Below, in pieces: positions 10,701 through 24,275 of a stretch of DNA of 64,000 nt (its first letter is position 1; each line of letters starts with the position of its first letter). The notes beneath the pieces are model-generated. The model searched no databases. It had not been told where the DNA came from and worked only from the letters and a program-made list of their open reading frames with translations. The DNA comes from Microthyrium microscopicum. Its lineage: Eukaryota; Ascomycota; Dothideomycetes; Microthyriales; Microthyriaceae. The stretch covers positions 1,005,122 to 1,069,121 of the forward strand of contig MU004233.1 of the NCBI GenBank assembly GCA_010405405.1. The letters are read 5' to 3'. Made by a program: the position numbers and the translations under genes.

Positions 10701-11613
10701 CCAAGGCCGAGCCAGCCGAAGAGCAAGACGATCTAGATCTTATCGGTGGAACCACAGAAGACGACTTTACCGAAGCCATGGCTCACATCCGGGAGCGCGA
10801 ACTCCTTTATGGGGAGACCTCTCTCCTTGCGCGGTTCGGAACTCTTGTTGGCCAAATCTGCTCACAGCCAAAGGTGTACGCGGACATCACATTGCAATCT
10901 CAAGCAGCTTTGTGTATGGCCAAACTCATGTGCGTCTCCAGTGAATACTGCGCCACCCATCTCGATCTCCTCCTGTCCATTCTCGACACCTCCCCCAACG
11001 CGACCGTCCGCAGCAACTTGGTTCTCGCCCTCGGTGATATGGCCGTCTGCTTCAACCACCTCATTGACGAAGATACTGGTGCTCTCTATCGCCGTCTGAA
11101 CGATGATGATGCCAGTGTCAAACGCACGTGTCTGATGACTCTGACCTTCCTGATCTTGGCTGGCCAAGTCAAGGTCAAGGGCCAGTTGGGCGAGATGGCC
11201 AAATGTACAGAGGATGAGGATGTGCGGATACGCGATATGAGTCGCATGTTCTTCACAGAGCTAGCGACCAAGGACAATGCGGTGTATAACCACTTTGTCG
11301 ACATGTTTAGTCTGCTAAGTGCGGATGGAGAAGTCAGTGAGGAGGCTTTCAGACGGATTGTCAAATTTTTGGCTGGATTTATCGAGAAGGTATGTTTGAT
11401 ATCCCGCCGCACTGACCTGTACTTTTCTAACGTCCGTGATAGGATAAACACGCTCGACAACTGGCCGCCAAGTTGGCCGCTAGATTACAAGGCTGCGAAA
11501 ACGAGCGGCAATGGAACGACGTCTCGTACGTTCTCGGGTTACTACCGCATAAAAACGAAGAGATCCAGACATTGGTGGCAGAAGGATTCAAACTCATCCA
11601 AGCAGAAGCATAA
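7710..11613 (+). CDS. CND1: Condensin complex subunit 1 (Cnd1/Ycs4/NCAPD2)
   Basis: This is the HEAT-repeat non-SMC subunit of condensin, needed for mitotic chromosome compaction. Coding exons run from 7710 to 8625, 8673 to 11389 and 11443 to 11613; the two clear introns (47 and 53 bp) are GT-AG. The second junction gives IEKDKHARQLAAKLAARLQG and the conserved C-terminus. A further 183-bp in-phase intron, 7946-8128, is likely: it has TTCTAAC, a pyrimidine tract and CTAG, and its removal joins QFLLK to CSSIIPASTLSKVLDLL. Length is then 1206 residues, otherwise 1267. Family blocks visible include KEFNANDTKGPKSVSTFI, LRCAIIEVCGNLVA and NVRRNAIKLLAKLV. ATG 7710 is chosen over an upstream in-frame ATG at 7512, because the 66 extra residues show no resemblance and lie in the shared promoter. 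Confidence 0.94.
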
Positions 11614-11733
11614 TGTTTTTCTACGTATTCTAATGACAGCGGCGTTTCGTTTGATGTCATATTGACTTTTACGCAGTCAAAGCCAGCGATTGAATTAACG
11701 TTAAATCATCTACATTTTCTAACCATGCCTCAT

Positions 11734-13091
11734 CTACTGCTGTATCAAAGCGCTCGACTTGACGACCAACTGCTCCATCGGTTTGTCCGAGGCAGCGAAA
11801 TTTAGGAAAAACACACCCATCTCATCCGCCTCGAGCTTTTTGCCTGTCTGGTCCTGCGTTGGACGTGGTGGGTGCTTTTCGCCGTCGTAGTAGCTGACCA
11901 TTTGTAGCTTGTCGCCCTTCTTTACGGGAATTGGTTTGGTGCATTGCGTCATTTCTGTGATTACGTCCCAGTCTTCTTGGGGTGCTTGGGCATCGAGAGT
12001 GTCGCGCTTGTGGTGGTGCCCACCGCCGCCAGCGCCGGAGGATTTGGTGTAGATGGCTTTGGAGTCGCAGACGACGTTGCCGTTGACTGTGAGGACGATG
12101 TGGTCGCCGCCGTCGTGGAGATGGCCTCTGACAGGTGTGTTAGCCCCGGTCTTCTTGTAAGATACGGATAGACTTACTTGGCGTTTATGATGTAGCCGTT
12201 ACTTGGGCTGGGAACTGCCGCACTGCTAATGTTATAGACTCGAGTCTTGGGGTGGTAATCTGGGAAATCACACCCAGTGACTGAAAACATGGAAACACTA
12301 GCATCTGCAGCCGTATCCGCGCTGCCCTTCATGTATTCGTACTCCATGGCGATGAAAACCTTCTGGTCTTCCTCACGATAGTTCACCAATTCACTGGTCA
12401 TTGCCAGCATTGGCTTATTCTTGATGCCATAACCACTGTTGAACTTGCCATCAGGCGTCGTAAACCAATTAGGCGCTTCGTCGTTCCCGCTTATGATGAA
12501 GCCGACCCCTGGAAATGTTCCAAGGAAACCTTTCTGGCCGTCACATAAATAGACCGGGAATGTGCGTTTGGCGGTGTCGACGACGACAATGTGGTGCACG
12601 TAGACGCCGCTGCTGGCGGTCGCGCGCGTGCCGTTTTCGAAGAAGAGGTTGGCTTTGCCGTAGAGGACGGTACAGTTCGAGCAGAAGCCTGTGAGGGGGC
12701 GGGTGATTTGGACGCCGCTTGGGTCCATTTGTAGAGGCATGCCGGTCATGTGGAAAGCCTGGAAGGTATTAGTTCCCGGGCCTAAGGGTATGGGTTTTCG
12801 AAAGTCACACTGACCTTGACGGATGGCAGTGTGTATGGTCCGAACCACATGCGTTCTCTGCTTGCATCTTTGCGAATGAGTGGATTGAGTCGCTCTACTT
12901 TCGCTGCTGGCGGCGCAAAAGCACTCATCAAATCGCCCAACTGTCGGCGAGCTAACATGATCCATTTAGCAAGATATTCCTTATTCACTGAAACATTTCA
13001 TCCTACCCAACTTGTTGGTAACATCGTTTAAAGACCCAGCAGTGGCTTGTTGGACCGCCACTAACGACGCAAATATTGATGTGATTTTCAT
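11734..13091 (-). CDS. Secreted SURNod19-domain protein
   Basis: Four exons on the minus strand, 13091-13007, 12951-12815, 12758-12178 and 12127-11734, give 398 residues. The first exon encodes a signal peptide, MKITSIFASLVAVQQATAG, that no long ORF reveals. It joins via a 55-bp intron to LARRQLGDLMSAF, and the next intron joins MWFGPYTLPSVK to AFHMTGMPLQ. The last join restores GHLHDGGDHIVLTVNG. Landmarks are GVYVHHIVVVD, the GHLHDGGDH histidine motif and VVCDSKAIY, all typical of the stress-up-regulated Nod19 family (PF07712) of plants and fungi. The spaced histidines suggest metal binding, and the fold may resemble copper monooxygenase domains, but that is inference. Several N-x-S/T sites (NCT, NGT, NIS) fit passage through the secretory pathway. 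Function is unknown. Confidence 0.8.
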
Positions 13092-14690
13092 GATGGTAGA
13101 AAATGGCAGTATACCTCCTTGCGTAACGCAAGTGAAATCAACCTGGTGGAGGACGTATATAAGATGTCCTCACAGAGCCCTTTCACAGACCTCCGGGGGA
13201 AGCATATTAGAGCTCGTACGTCTATTATTCCCCACAGCAAACGTTCAAGTCAGTCCCCCTCCACATGATTTGGTAAAAATTGGGGTATAGACACAATGGA
13301 ATGGCTCGAGTTGCGTACACGCGCGGTTGGGAAGCGTTTCAATTTGATAGTAATGAATCAATATTACTTTTATAGGAGGCCCTGTTTCGGCATGATTGCT
13401 TGTGACAACGCCGATCTATTAACCAAAGTAACGAAGCTTAGAGAATCAGCCCTAAGATAGTACCGTCTTGCGCTTAGTTCGCAGAGATAATACAGTCTTT
13501 GGTGGAAGTGGTACCGCGCACATAGAGGGCTATATACAGCTTAAGGTTGCTTGTTCTTCAATGGGCGAACCCTGCTCCGGTTCTGGTCCACTTTGTCCGC
13601 CAATGTATACGCCGATAGCTCTCCATCCTTTTGCTTTTACCTGTCAGTCAGGTCCATGGATCGATTCTATGGGCGTGGGACAGACCACCCTAAACAGGTA
13701 CGTAGGGTGCTAAACTTTATAGATCGATAATAAGCATTAGTATATACATATGTAGACTGGCTACGGTTTCGAGCTTCTCTGATATCGTATCCTAAATCCA
13801 AGAGACGCACATGAAATCTCATAAATATGGGTATCAAATATCCCAAGCGATTGCATTGAGACAGTAGGTAGGTAAGATGCCCAGTCATTTCTGGCCCCCC
13901 CTTTCAACTCGAGAATTGTCGTCAACCACCTGCGAATCGAGGCACAGATGTCTTTTTTTTAAGTCAAGCTGCCGCAATGTAAGGCTCGAGTGATTTAGTC
14001 AGGTCCATTCAGCTCGACCGGCGGGCATTTGCTGCAGTGTCATGAAATGAGAGGTTCTTCCGGGTTGTCTTTCATTCCGCGTATGAACGAGTATTTGCTG
14101 CTATAATGTGGGATTATATGGTGCTGGCTTCGGCTTGCTGTATATTTCTCTTTTAGTCGGTACTTTTGTTGACAAGTATCAGGCTAGGTGTATACAGCTA
14201 AAGCTGAGAAAAGTTGCAGTCGCAAATCAATACATTTACCATCAATGTGCATATCAAACAGGAACTTGATTCAGATGTCCTAGCGTATAAGACTTGAGCT
14301 TGCGGTGTTCAACGATACCAACAATATAGGTTATTGTTCGAAGTTCAAACTTCACAATACAGCTCTTGTGTGAAGACTCGGGCCCCCTTAATTTTCTATG
14401 ATTTCCGACAAAAGATCTTTACAACATCCATACCACTGCACTTCCACACCATTGATCGTTGCTACTCAGACCTGGCATGATGGAGACTTGTCGGTATGGC
14501 ACTTTCCATACAAACATGGCAAAGATTGATACCCCTTGCCTCACTCATCCTGAACGATTGAATTCCTTCCGTTACTTTCCTACCTGGTAGCTTCAACACC
14601 GATCATTATCCCAAACCAGACTAGGAACATGGCTGGGACCACGACAATGCTAGACGCTAGAGCTACGAAATGATATCGAACTATTTCTAC
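13092..14690. other. Intergenic flank of the repeat island, no gene seen
   Basis: This is 1.6 kb of normal base composition between the secreted-protein gene and the retroelement. It contains the promoter of the former. Short frames at 13468-13713 and elsewhere show no family resemblance. The boundary with the AT-rich island is abrupt at 14691. Confidence 0.6.
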
Positions 14691-14695
14691 AACCA

Positions 14696-14835
14696 TGAAA
14701 AGGCATAATATAAATCGTGTAGTAGTAGTAAGATAGTATTATTAAAGTTCTCCCTTTAAGGGAGAATATATAAGCTAAGACTACCTACTAAAAATACTTT
14801 AACGCCTTACTCTTTTAAGAAGATATCTTATATTA
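14696..14835. repeat. Left LTR of the outer fossil element
   Basis: 140 bp in direct orientation with 33028-33167. It is preceded by the target duplication AACCA. It is more heavily decayed than its partner except at its outermost bases. Confidence 0.85.
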
Positions 14836-16379
14836 TATACTCTTATTTAAGAAAATAACTTATCGTCTTTAATAATATATAAATAACTATAGTCTAATAG
14901 AATACTAAGTAGAAGAGTTTAAGATTTCTAATTAATTAAAAATAAATATATAATAACTTAGTTTTCTTTATTTTTCTATATTAAGGTAATTTTATATCTC
15001 TTCTTAAAGGCTTAGATTAGTTTTTTCTTAAGATTATATATAAGTTCTTAAGTTATATTACTTAATAAGTATTCTATCTATTTAATAAGGTATTTTTTAT
15101 ACTATTTAGTATTATATTCTTAGCTATAGACTTATTAGTATTTAAGTAACTTCTTAATATTCTACTACTTTTTATTATTATCTTTAATAACTAATAATAA
15201 TCATAATAGAGAAAAGTATTAAAAAGAATTTATAATATAGTTAGAAGCTAGCTTAATATATTTAATAAAAATAATTAAGTATATTTTTAAAAACTTAGAA
15301 AGATCTAATTTTATAATATTACTAAATCTTAAGACTCTTTTAATAATATATAGACTAATTCTTTTTATACTAAACTTACCTTATTTACTTAGTACTTTAT
15401 ATTCTTTATATAAACCTAGCTTAGCTAAGATAATATAAGCTTTCTTTTTTTATCTTAAATTAAGAGCCTTAAGTTACTAGTTATTTAATACCTTTATTTA
15501 AAGTCTTATAAAGGCTAAAGTATTAGTAGCTTCTCTTTACTATTCTTTTCTTTATTAAAGAACCTCTTCTTTAAAGAGATTATTAGAGTTTAAAGCCTCT
15601 ATAGTAAACTCTACTCTAGTACTATAATTCTTTCTATATATTATTTTATATAGTAAGTATCTTATAGCTAATATAAGTAAGAAGTTTATTTATTTTACTA
15701 AGATTAGTAACTAATCTACTTAGCTTTTAATTCTATTAGTAAGTTAGAAATATATAGTAATCTCTACTATTTAATTTATTTATTTAGATTAGCTATTAGT
15801 TTATAAATAATACGCTATTAATACTATATATACTATTTTTTATATAGTAAATAATACTTACTAAAAACCTTTAAGAAACTTTAAATTTCTATTAGAAATT
15901 ATAGCTTAAAGAAATAGCTAGTTTATATACTTAACGTAGTATATATAAGCCTATTACTCTATAGTTTAGTTATCTTAATTAAGAACTAAGAAGATTACTT
16001 TAGTATATTTATTAGTAATAGTAAATAGTATATTAAATCTATTATTCTTAGAAAGTCCTATAATAAAATTAAAAGTCTATATATAGAATATATATAATAC
16101 GCTATATATAGGTTTAGTATTTCTATAAAGCCTATACTATTATATCTATACCTAATTATAATAAGAATAATATTTAATATAGTTTCTAAGTAATTAAGGA
16201 AGTTCTTTAATATAGAAGTTTTAATTAATATAATAATAGTATTTATAGTAGTCTATATAACTTTATTTATTATATATTACTAGTAGGTAAAGTATCTCTA
16301 GTACTACTTTACGTAGTAGTATTAGATAATACTAGTAATTAAAAGTATTAAGATTCTAGATAAGTCTATTATTATTCTT

Positions 16380-16601
16380 TATAATGATTCCTTATAGTAC
16401 TAAGTGTTAAGAGAGATCTTAGTATTGCAAGATTACGCGCTAGACCTAAAAGGATTAGCGCGTCTAAGGTTCTGCTAAGTAGACTTACTTCCCTTGTAGA
16501 TCTGTAGTAGTTCTAGATCTTCTTCCTCTCTTCCTTATACGTAGATTCTTAAATACTAGCTAATTATCTACTTAACTCTTTAAGTTCTACTACTTATTAT
16601 A
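16380..16601. repeat. 5' LTR of the inner Gypsy fossil
   Basis: 222 bp in direct orientation with 24054-24275. The two copies still align over their whole length and retain several GC-containing blocks, such as the one around 16430-16500. Confidence 0.88.
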
Positions 16602-19600
16602 TAATCTACGTACTACAAAATTGTTACGCGCTTATACTACGTATTAAAAGCATTGTTTAACGTAGGTAATATCCTATTACTCTCTATATAGATAATATTC
16701 TATTATACTTTACGCGTAGGGCTTTAAAATTTTAAGTTACTATACTAAAATCTAATAATACTAAAACTAATTAGTACGTTAGGATTTCCTAACGCTAGTT
16801 GTCTTAGTTAGTATTAGACTAATAAAAGGTCTAAGCTTTAATTACCTCTTAATTGCTTATATATAGAAATACTAAATTTGTCTTCCTTACTATAATCCCT
16901 CTAAATATTATCTTTAAACTAAAATTATTCTTAACTCTAAATCTCTTTTATAGCGTTTGTTAATTAAAGACTCTAAAAAGCTAGTAAGAATTTATCGCTA
17001 TTATGAGTAATTAAAATCCTTTATTACTATAGGGTAGACGTAGAATAGATAGTTGTCTATATTAATCCTTATTACCTTAACGTAAGGCTAACTAGCCTAA
17101 TTATTATTAATCTCTATCTTCTTCGCGTTACCTATTAATTTTAGGTTGCTCTTTTACTATGCTAAATATTAGCTAGTTAGATACTTAGAATACTATATAG
17201 GTATTATAATTTATAGAGAAGCTACCTATATACAACTAGGAACTATAGAAATTATTAGTAAACTTTAATAAAGATAATAATAACTAGCTACTTAGGTTAT
17301 TATAAAAAGAGAGTAAGGGAAAAGCTCTAATTCGTAATAATAAAGGAGTAGGATCCTTAAAATAGTATATTAAAGGTACTACTTATAAAGAAGATAAGGA
17401 ATCTAGAAGTAAAGGAAAAGGTAATGTTACTAAAATCTATAGAACCTTTAAAGACAATATAGGTTTACTATAAAAAATTATTAAATAGTTAGTAGTTATA
17501 TAAAAGAATCTAGAATTAGTAGATATCTCTCTAATATTTAAGAGCTACTATATAGTTACTATAGACTTAAACTATATTATTAATTTCTTAGTAGATTATA
17601 AACTATTATAATTCTAAGCTATAGTGTGCTAAGCGTTACCTAGTAAAGAAGGTTAGAAGTTAGAGCTTACTCTACTAATAGTATAAAAGACTCTAGAAGA
17701 CTTAGAGCTATTATATCGTAATTACTTTGTTATCTAATCTAGCTAAGGCCTTACTTGTACTCTAAAAGGTGGCCTAGACTTAGATAAATTTATTATTATG
17801 TTATTTAACTACTACTTAAAGATATAGGCTATGTTCTACCTTTATAATGTAGAGTAAGATATAAACATCTTCTAAGCTAAGTAGTTAAATGAAGAGAAAG
17901 CCTATAATGCCTAACTAGAGGAGGACGCTAAATAAAACTAGAACCTAGTAGATAATCTTATAAAAGTAAATAAAGATTGTTAAGTAGAGATCTTATAGCT
18001 AAATGTTAGACTCTAAGATAGTAATATCTTTTTTAATAAGAGAGTTGTTACTTATAAAACTATAAATAACCTCTAGTATAATAATGCTTTCTTAAAAGAT
18101 ACTATTACGTTTTAATTCTCTAAACTAGATTAGTTCTAAATTATACTTTAGTAGAAGGTTAATAAAGTTATAGTACTTTAGGTATAAGTTAAAGCCCTCT
18201 AAAAGTTAAAGGCACTTAAGAAGATAAATAACCCTTACGTTAATCTTAATAAGAATATAGATAACGACTTGCTACGCTCTATATTAGTTAGTTCTAATTT
18301 AAACTTAAATTACTAGTCTTTGCTTAAAAGTTTAGCATCTTGCTAATTTACTTCTAATTCTTTAATATACGCTATAAGTAAAAGTTTTAGAGAATGAGGA
18401 AAAAAGCTTACTAAGTTTAATAGAAAGAATAAAGATAAGTACTATGTATAAAAAGCTAAAGTACTTAATTACCTTAATAAGAACGTACTTATATATAATA
18501 TAGAGTTATCTAAGATTTATTTAATTTAGAGATAGATAGATAAATAGGTCTTTATTACTATTAAGGAGTAAAGTAAGTAAGACTCTTATAACCTCTACCT
18601 TTACTTAAAAGAGGTATAAGTAGACTTAGACTATAAATATACTACTAAGGATAGTTTTGTAAAAGCTAAAGCTTAGCTAAAAATACTAGAAGCTTAAATA
18701 AAGGCATTAGAAAAGGTAGAAGAATACCTTACTTATTTCTTCTCTAATTCCTATAAAGTAAGATTATTAGACAAAGAAAAGATTATTAAATTATATAACC
18801 TACTACTAAAATATTTTATTAATTACTTGCTATTTATTAAACTAGACTCTTACTCTAAATTTATTAATAACCTTTACGAGGTATCTTGCTAAATAAAATA
18901 TTAGCCTTCTATAGAAGCTAATAATAATAGCTACTCTAACTCTAATAGCTCTTATGAAGGCTATAGAGGTAGAGGGCGTAGAAACTATAATAGTAGTAGT
19001 AGTACTTATAATAATACTATTAATAATAATAGTAAAATTATATATTTATAAGAAGTCTTCTACGCTCTATAAAAGAATAATTATTATATCTAGTATAGAG
19101 AATAAGAATATAGCTATTAGAAAGTAAATGCTCTATACGTAGGTAAAGATCTTCTTTCTAATACTAAAATTTGTACTAAAGTTACTTATATAGCTACTAC
19201 CTTTGCTATAGTATTTATATAACTTAACTCTAACTCTTTATGTATTAATAGCGACTTAGAAAACTAAAAGCTTTTTTGTATAGACGTATAAAGAAGCTAA
19301 ATAAGTAAGAAGTGTATAACTATTAAAAAAAGAAGAAATACTAAGTATACGTATTAGATCTAGAGAATAAGCTAGAGACCGTCCTAGTTACTAATAAAAT
19401 ATTAAAATATTAAGCTTATATATCTAACCTAGACTTAGATAATAAGGAAGGGAATAAAGACGCACTAAATTATAACTTTAACTTTAACCTAGAGCTAAAT
19501 CTAGAGCTTAAAGAGAAGACTTAGTCTAAATATTTAACTATAGAGGAATAAACGTTTAATAAAGAACTTATTTTTACTAAGGAATAAATTTAGAGTATAG

Positions 19601-22600
19601 TCTAAGATACTATTAAATAACTATAAAAGCTAGTAGAGTAGAAGTTTATAGTAATCTAAATCTCTTTAGCATCTATTGCTAATAGTTTTTGTCTAAGAGA
19701 TGTTTTAGAGATATTTATAGTTAGTAATTAATAGACTACTAAAAGTATAGCTTATTTACTAAAAGTAGAATACTACGTCTAAATTAACGTATTAATTAAT
19801 ATAGGAAGTAAAGTAATAAATATTATGTATCTAAGCTTTATTTATTAATATAATATTCTTATAATAAACCTATCTACTCCTTAAGTAATACAACTTACTA
19901 ATAGTAAAGTAGTTATTAGAGTAGATAAAGCTACTATAGTAAATATATACCTTAGTAAGTATATTAAGCAAATCTACTACTTTATTATAGACGTTACTAG
20001 TTATAATATTATTCTTAGAAATCTATAAGTAAATCTCTATAAGGTTACTCTTAAAGGAGGTAAGAAGGAAATCTACTTTAACTCTACTTATTGCTTAGTA
20101 AATTACTTACTCTATAGTTACCTAATATTAGTAGATTATAAAGGCTATTTTTATAACCTTACTAACCCTTTATTAGATAAGAAAGACGTTGTTATAGTTA
20201 GTATAGTAGCTTTTATAAAAATGCTAGAATAAGGATAAGAATTTAGTAAAGTATAGCTAGAAGATTTAGATAAAGATAAAGATAAAGCGTTACTAGATTT
20301 TTTTATATTAGAAATATTAAAAGAGAATATTATAATTAATCTTTTTAAGATATTTTTAGAAGATTACGAAAAATAGCGTAAGAAGTATAATTAGCCTTTA
20401 TTAAGCTAGGAAGAAATCTTAAAGAAATTGCTAAAGGAATTTTATTACTATATTAACGTCTTTAACTTAAAGCTAAGTAATAATTTAGTATTATATTATA
20501 GTAAATAGGACTACTTTATTAATATTATCTTTAACGCTACTATTTCTAAGTAAAGATATAATATCCTCTTATATTAAGAATTGCTAGTTATTAAGTAGTA
20601 TATTAATTAAATACTTAGCTATAATTAAGTTTAAGCTAGTAAATCCTACTTTGCTGCCCTAATATTATGTATATATAAACCTAGAGGTAGTATTTACGTC
20701 TATATTAATTATTAAGGCCTAAACGAAATTACTTAGAAGAATTATAACGTCTCTCTATAACTACTAAAAACCTTAGCTAGAATATACTATATAAAATTCT
20801 TCTTAAAATTTAACGTTATTATAGCCTTTACTTATATCTAAATTAAACTAGAGGATAAATATAAAACTATATTCCTTACTTATTATAGTCTTTATAAATT
20901 TAAGGTTATACTATTTAGCCTTACTAAAGCTTTAGGCACTTTTTAAGTATACTTAAATTATGTCCTTATGGAATACCTTAATAACTTCGTTATAAGCTAT
21001 ATAGATAACTTCTTAGTCTTTAGTAAGAGCTAAGATTAATATATTATATATATCTATCTTGTCCTAGAAGCTATAGATAAGGTAGGCCTCTATCTTAATA
21101 TTAATAAGTATAATTTCTTTACTAAATAAATTAAATACCTTAGCTTTATTATTACTACTACTAGTATTAAAATAGATCTAGATAAAGTTAAAAGCGTTAC
21201 TAAATAGGCTTAACCTTTATTAATTAAAGATATATAGGCATTCTTAGGCTTTACTAATTTTTACTACTATTTTATTTATAGTTACTTCTAAATTGCCACC
21301 TCTTTTATCACTTTTACTAAAAAAGATATAATAATAATCTTTCTATAGGATCTAGATAGACCTAAGGACTATATATTTAAAAAGCTAAAAAAGGACTTTA
21401 CTACTATACCTATTCTTTACTACTTTAACTATATAAAAGAAATATAGCTAAAGATAGATGCCTCTAATTAGGTATACGTTATAGTACTCTTCTAGAAAGA
21501 TAAAGAAGGCAAGTTATAACTTATTATATTTCTATTAAAAAAGATAAGTTTTACTAAGTATAATTATAATATTTATAATAAAGAGTTACTAGTAATTATT
21601 TGCGCCTTTAAAGAATAGGAACTAGAGCTATTCTCTATAGTAGATATAGTTAAGGTGTTCTTAGATTACTAGAACTTATAAACCTTTATGACGACTAAAA
21701 AGCTATCTTGCTAATAGGTAAGATAGGCTAAATTCTTATCCTAATTCTACTTCTAAGTTTAGTATTGCTTTAGTCTATTTAATAGTAAAGCTAATATACT
21801 TACTTGCTAATTGTAAGATCTACTTTAGGATAATAATGACTTATAGGTCTCTTAATAAGTCTAATTGCTATTATTCTCTTACTAATTTAATATTCTCTAC
21901 GTTATTAAGCTAGCTTTACTATTAGTTAAACTAGTAATACTATTAATTATGTACTTAGCTACTATTATTTAGAATAAGTTAGATATCTTAACCTCTATAG
22001 AGGAGTTAATAGATCTTATAAAGAGGTTAGCTAGTAATAGAAGACTATCTAGGAAGGAGTTAATAGAACTCTTAGGAGATAATAAATCTCTAGATTTTAA
22101 TAGCGATTAGTTTATATAGGATATAGTTTAAGAGTCTATTAGTAATAAAACTATAGAAGTAATCTAATAGGCTAAAGTAAACTACTAGATGTATTTACTC
22201 TTTAATATATCTAAGTAAGAAAGCATTGAGTTAGGTAACTATGTAGTTACTATAGATAATATAATTCTATATTATAATTATATCTTTATTCTTTGTAGTA
22301 AATTGTGTTGCTAAGCTTTATTCTTTGCTTATAGCTATAAAGTTATAGGCTATAGAGGAGTAGCTATAACTTATTATTATTTATAAGAGACCTATTAATA
22401 GCTTAGAATATTATAAGATATAAAGATATATATAAAGGGTTATAAATATATCTTTATTAAACTAGTATAATAAAAGAAGTAAGGATTCTTAAGAAGCTTT
22501 CCTTTACTAGAACGCGCTTAGTTAGATATCTCTATTAACTTTGCTATTTTATTACTATATTGCTACTACTAGGGAGTAATCTACTACTATGTTATAGTTA

Positions 22601-23927
22601 TTATAGATCGTTATATAAGAATGTGTCGCTTTATTCTATTGCTAGACTTCTCTATAGAATCTATAGTTTTGGTATTTATTAACTATATTTAGAGATTAGT
22701 AGGTTAGCCTAAAAGTATCCTCTTAGATTGTAGTAGTTAATTTACCTTAGCCTTTTAGAAACGTTTATATAAGCGTATAGGTACTATTCTTTATCTTAGT
22801 ATAGCTTTCTATCTAGAAATAGATAGTATTACTAAGATCTTTATAGCCGCCCTAAAGTAGTATTTATAAGCCTTTGTTAATTAGGATTAAGATAACTAGG
22901 TAGCTTTACTACCTTTTGTAGAATTTATAGTTAACTTGGTAGTTAATGCTATAATTAGAATTATACTCTTTTAGGCTTAGAATAGCTTTAATCCTTAATT
23001 AGGCCTTAAAGCTATTTATACTATTCTTTACTTATTCTATACCTTAGCTACTACTAATAAAGAAGAAGCTAACGCTAATATTATATAGTAAGGCTAGATA
23101 GATATATATAAATACCTTATAAAGTAACTTACTTAGGCTTAGGTATAGTAAGCTAAGTATGCTAACCGTTATTATTAAGCTGTACTAGATCTATAGCTAG
23201 GTAATTAGGTACGATTAGATACTTATAATTACTCTACTTCTTGCCTCTCTAAAATACTTAATAGTAAGAGCTTAGGCCTTTTTTATATTATTAAAAAGAT
23301 TAATGCTATTATATATAAGCTAAATCTACTCTCTTTAATAAAAATATATAATATCTTCTATGCTTAGGTCCTCTACTATATTATAGATAACGCTAAACTC
23401 TTAAAATATTTAAATCCTTCTTTTGTAATTACTAGTAAAACTAAAGAAACTATAGAATGGTAGGTAGATATAATTATTAATAGCTATTATAAGCCCTAGA
23501 CTAAGAAGAAAACGTTATAGTATATAATTAAATTTATAGGCTATAACGTAGTAGAATAGCATAATTAGTATAACGCTAAAAACGCTCTAAATCTAATTAC
23601 GAAGTTCTATACTTATTACCTTAATAAGCTAGGTCTTTATCCCTCTTAGATCCCACTATAGCTAGAGCTTACTAAAGATAATAATGTCGTATATAACTCT
23701 AATAGTATCCTTACTAATTAGCGCTAAAAAGTTTGCTTTCTTTATATTACTAATACTCCTATTTAGTATAGATACGCTAGCCCTTAAACTACTAGGACTT
23801 AAGAACTAGAGTATTCTAGAGATATCTTAAAGTTTATTAATACCTCTTAATAGTTGCTTTAGTAGGCTAGAGGTTAAGATACTTTAAACGTTTAATTATT
23901 AGCGTTATATTATAGAAGGAATTTATT

Positions 23928-24000
23928 AGACTAGACTAAATTAGACTAGACTAGACTAGACTAGACTAGACTAGACTAGACTAGACTAGAATGGACTAGA
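23928..24000. repeat. Pentanucleotide GACTA/CTAGA microsatellite near the 3' end of the inner Gypsy fossil
   Basis: About thirteen near-perfect tandem units of CTAGA lie between the coding remnant and the polypurine tract. It is probably a slippage expansion inside the element; the array survives RIP-type change since it has no CpA or TpG. Confidence 0.85.
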
Positions 24001-24053
24001 AGAGTAATAGCAAGCTAAGATAGCCTAAAGAGCTATTCTAAAGGGGAGGGTTA

Positions 24054-24275
24054 TATAATAATTCCTTATAGTGCTAAGTATTAAGAGAGATCTTAGTATT
24101 GTAAGATTATATGCTAGACCTAAAAGGGTTAGTGCGTCTAAGGTTCTGCTAAGTAGACTTACTTCCTTCGTAGATCTATAGTAGTTCTAGATTTTTTTCC
24201 TTTCTTCCTCGTACGTAGATTCTTAAATACTAGCTAATTATCTACTTAACTCTTTAAGTCCTACTACTCGTTATA
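24054..24275. repeat. 3' LTR of the inner Gypsy fossil
   Basis: 222-bp direct repeat of 16380-16601. It is preceded by the polypurine tract and followed by the target duplication TTCTT. Confidence 0.88.

Larger units (their letters stand above)
16380..24275 (+). mobile_element. Fossil chromodomain Gypsy retrotransposon, inserted in the outer element
   Basis: Identical-length 222-bp LTRs at 16380-16601 and 24054-24275 are flanked by the 5-bp target duplication TTCTT (16375-16379 and 24276-24280). A polypurine tract lies at 24041-24050. On the plus strand the decayed domains follow Gypsy order: gag about 17.2-19.1 kb ending near a zinc-knuckle trace, protease about 19.8-20.0, reverse transcriptase about 20.6-21.1, RNase H about 21.4-21.7, integrase about 22.4-23.1, and a C-terminal chromodomain trace about 23.4-23.6 kb. 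That places it among the chromoviruses of the Ty3/Gypsy group. Its 7.9-kb length is close to that of a complete element. It is badly broken throughout (many dozens of breaks) by RIP-type change. It post-dates the outer element it splits. Confidence 0.9.
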
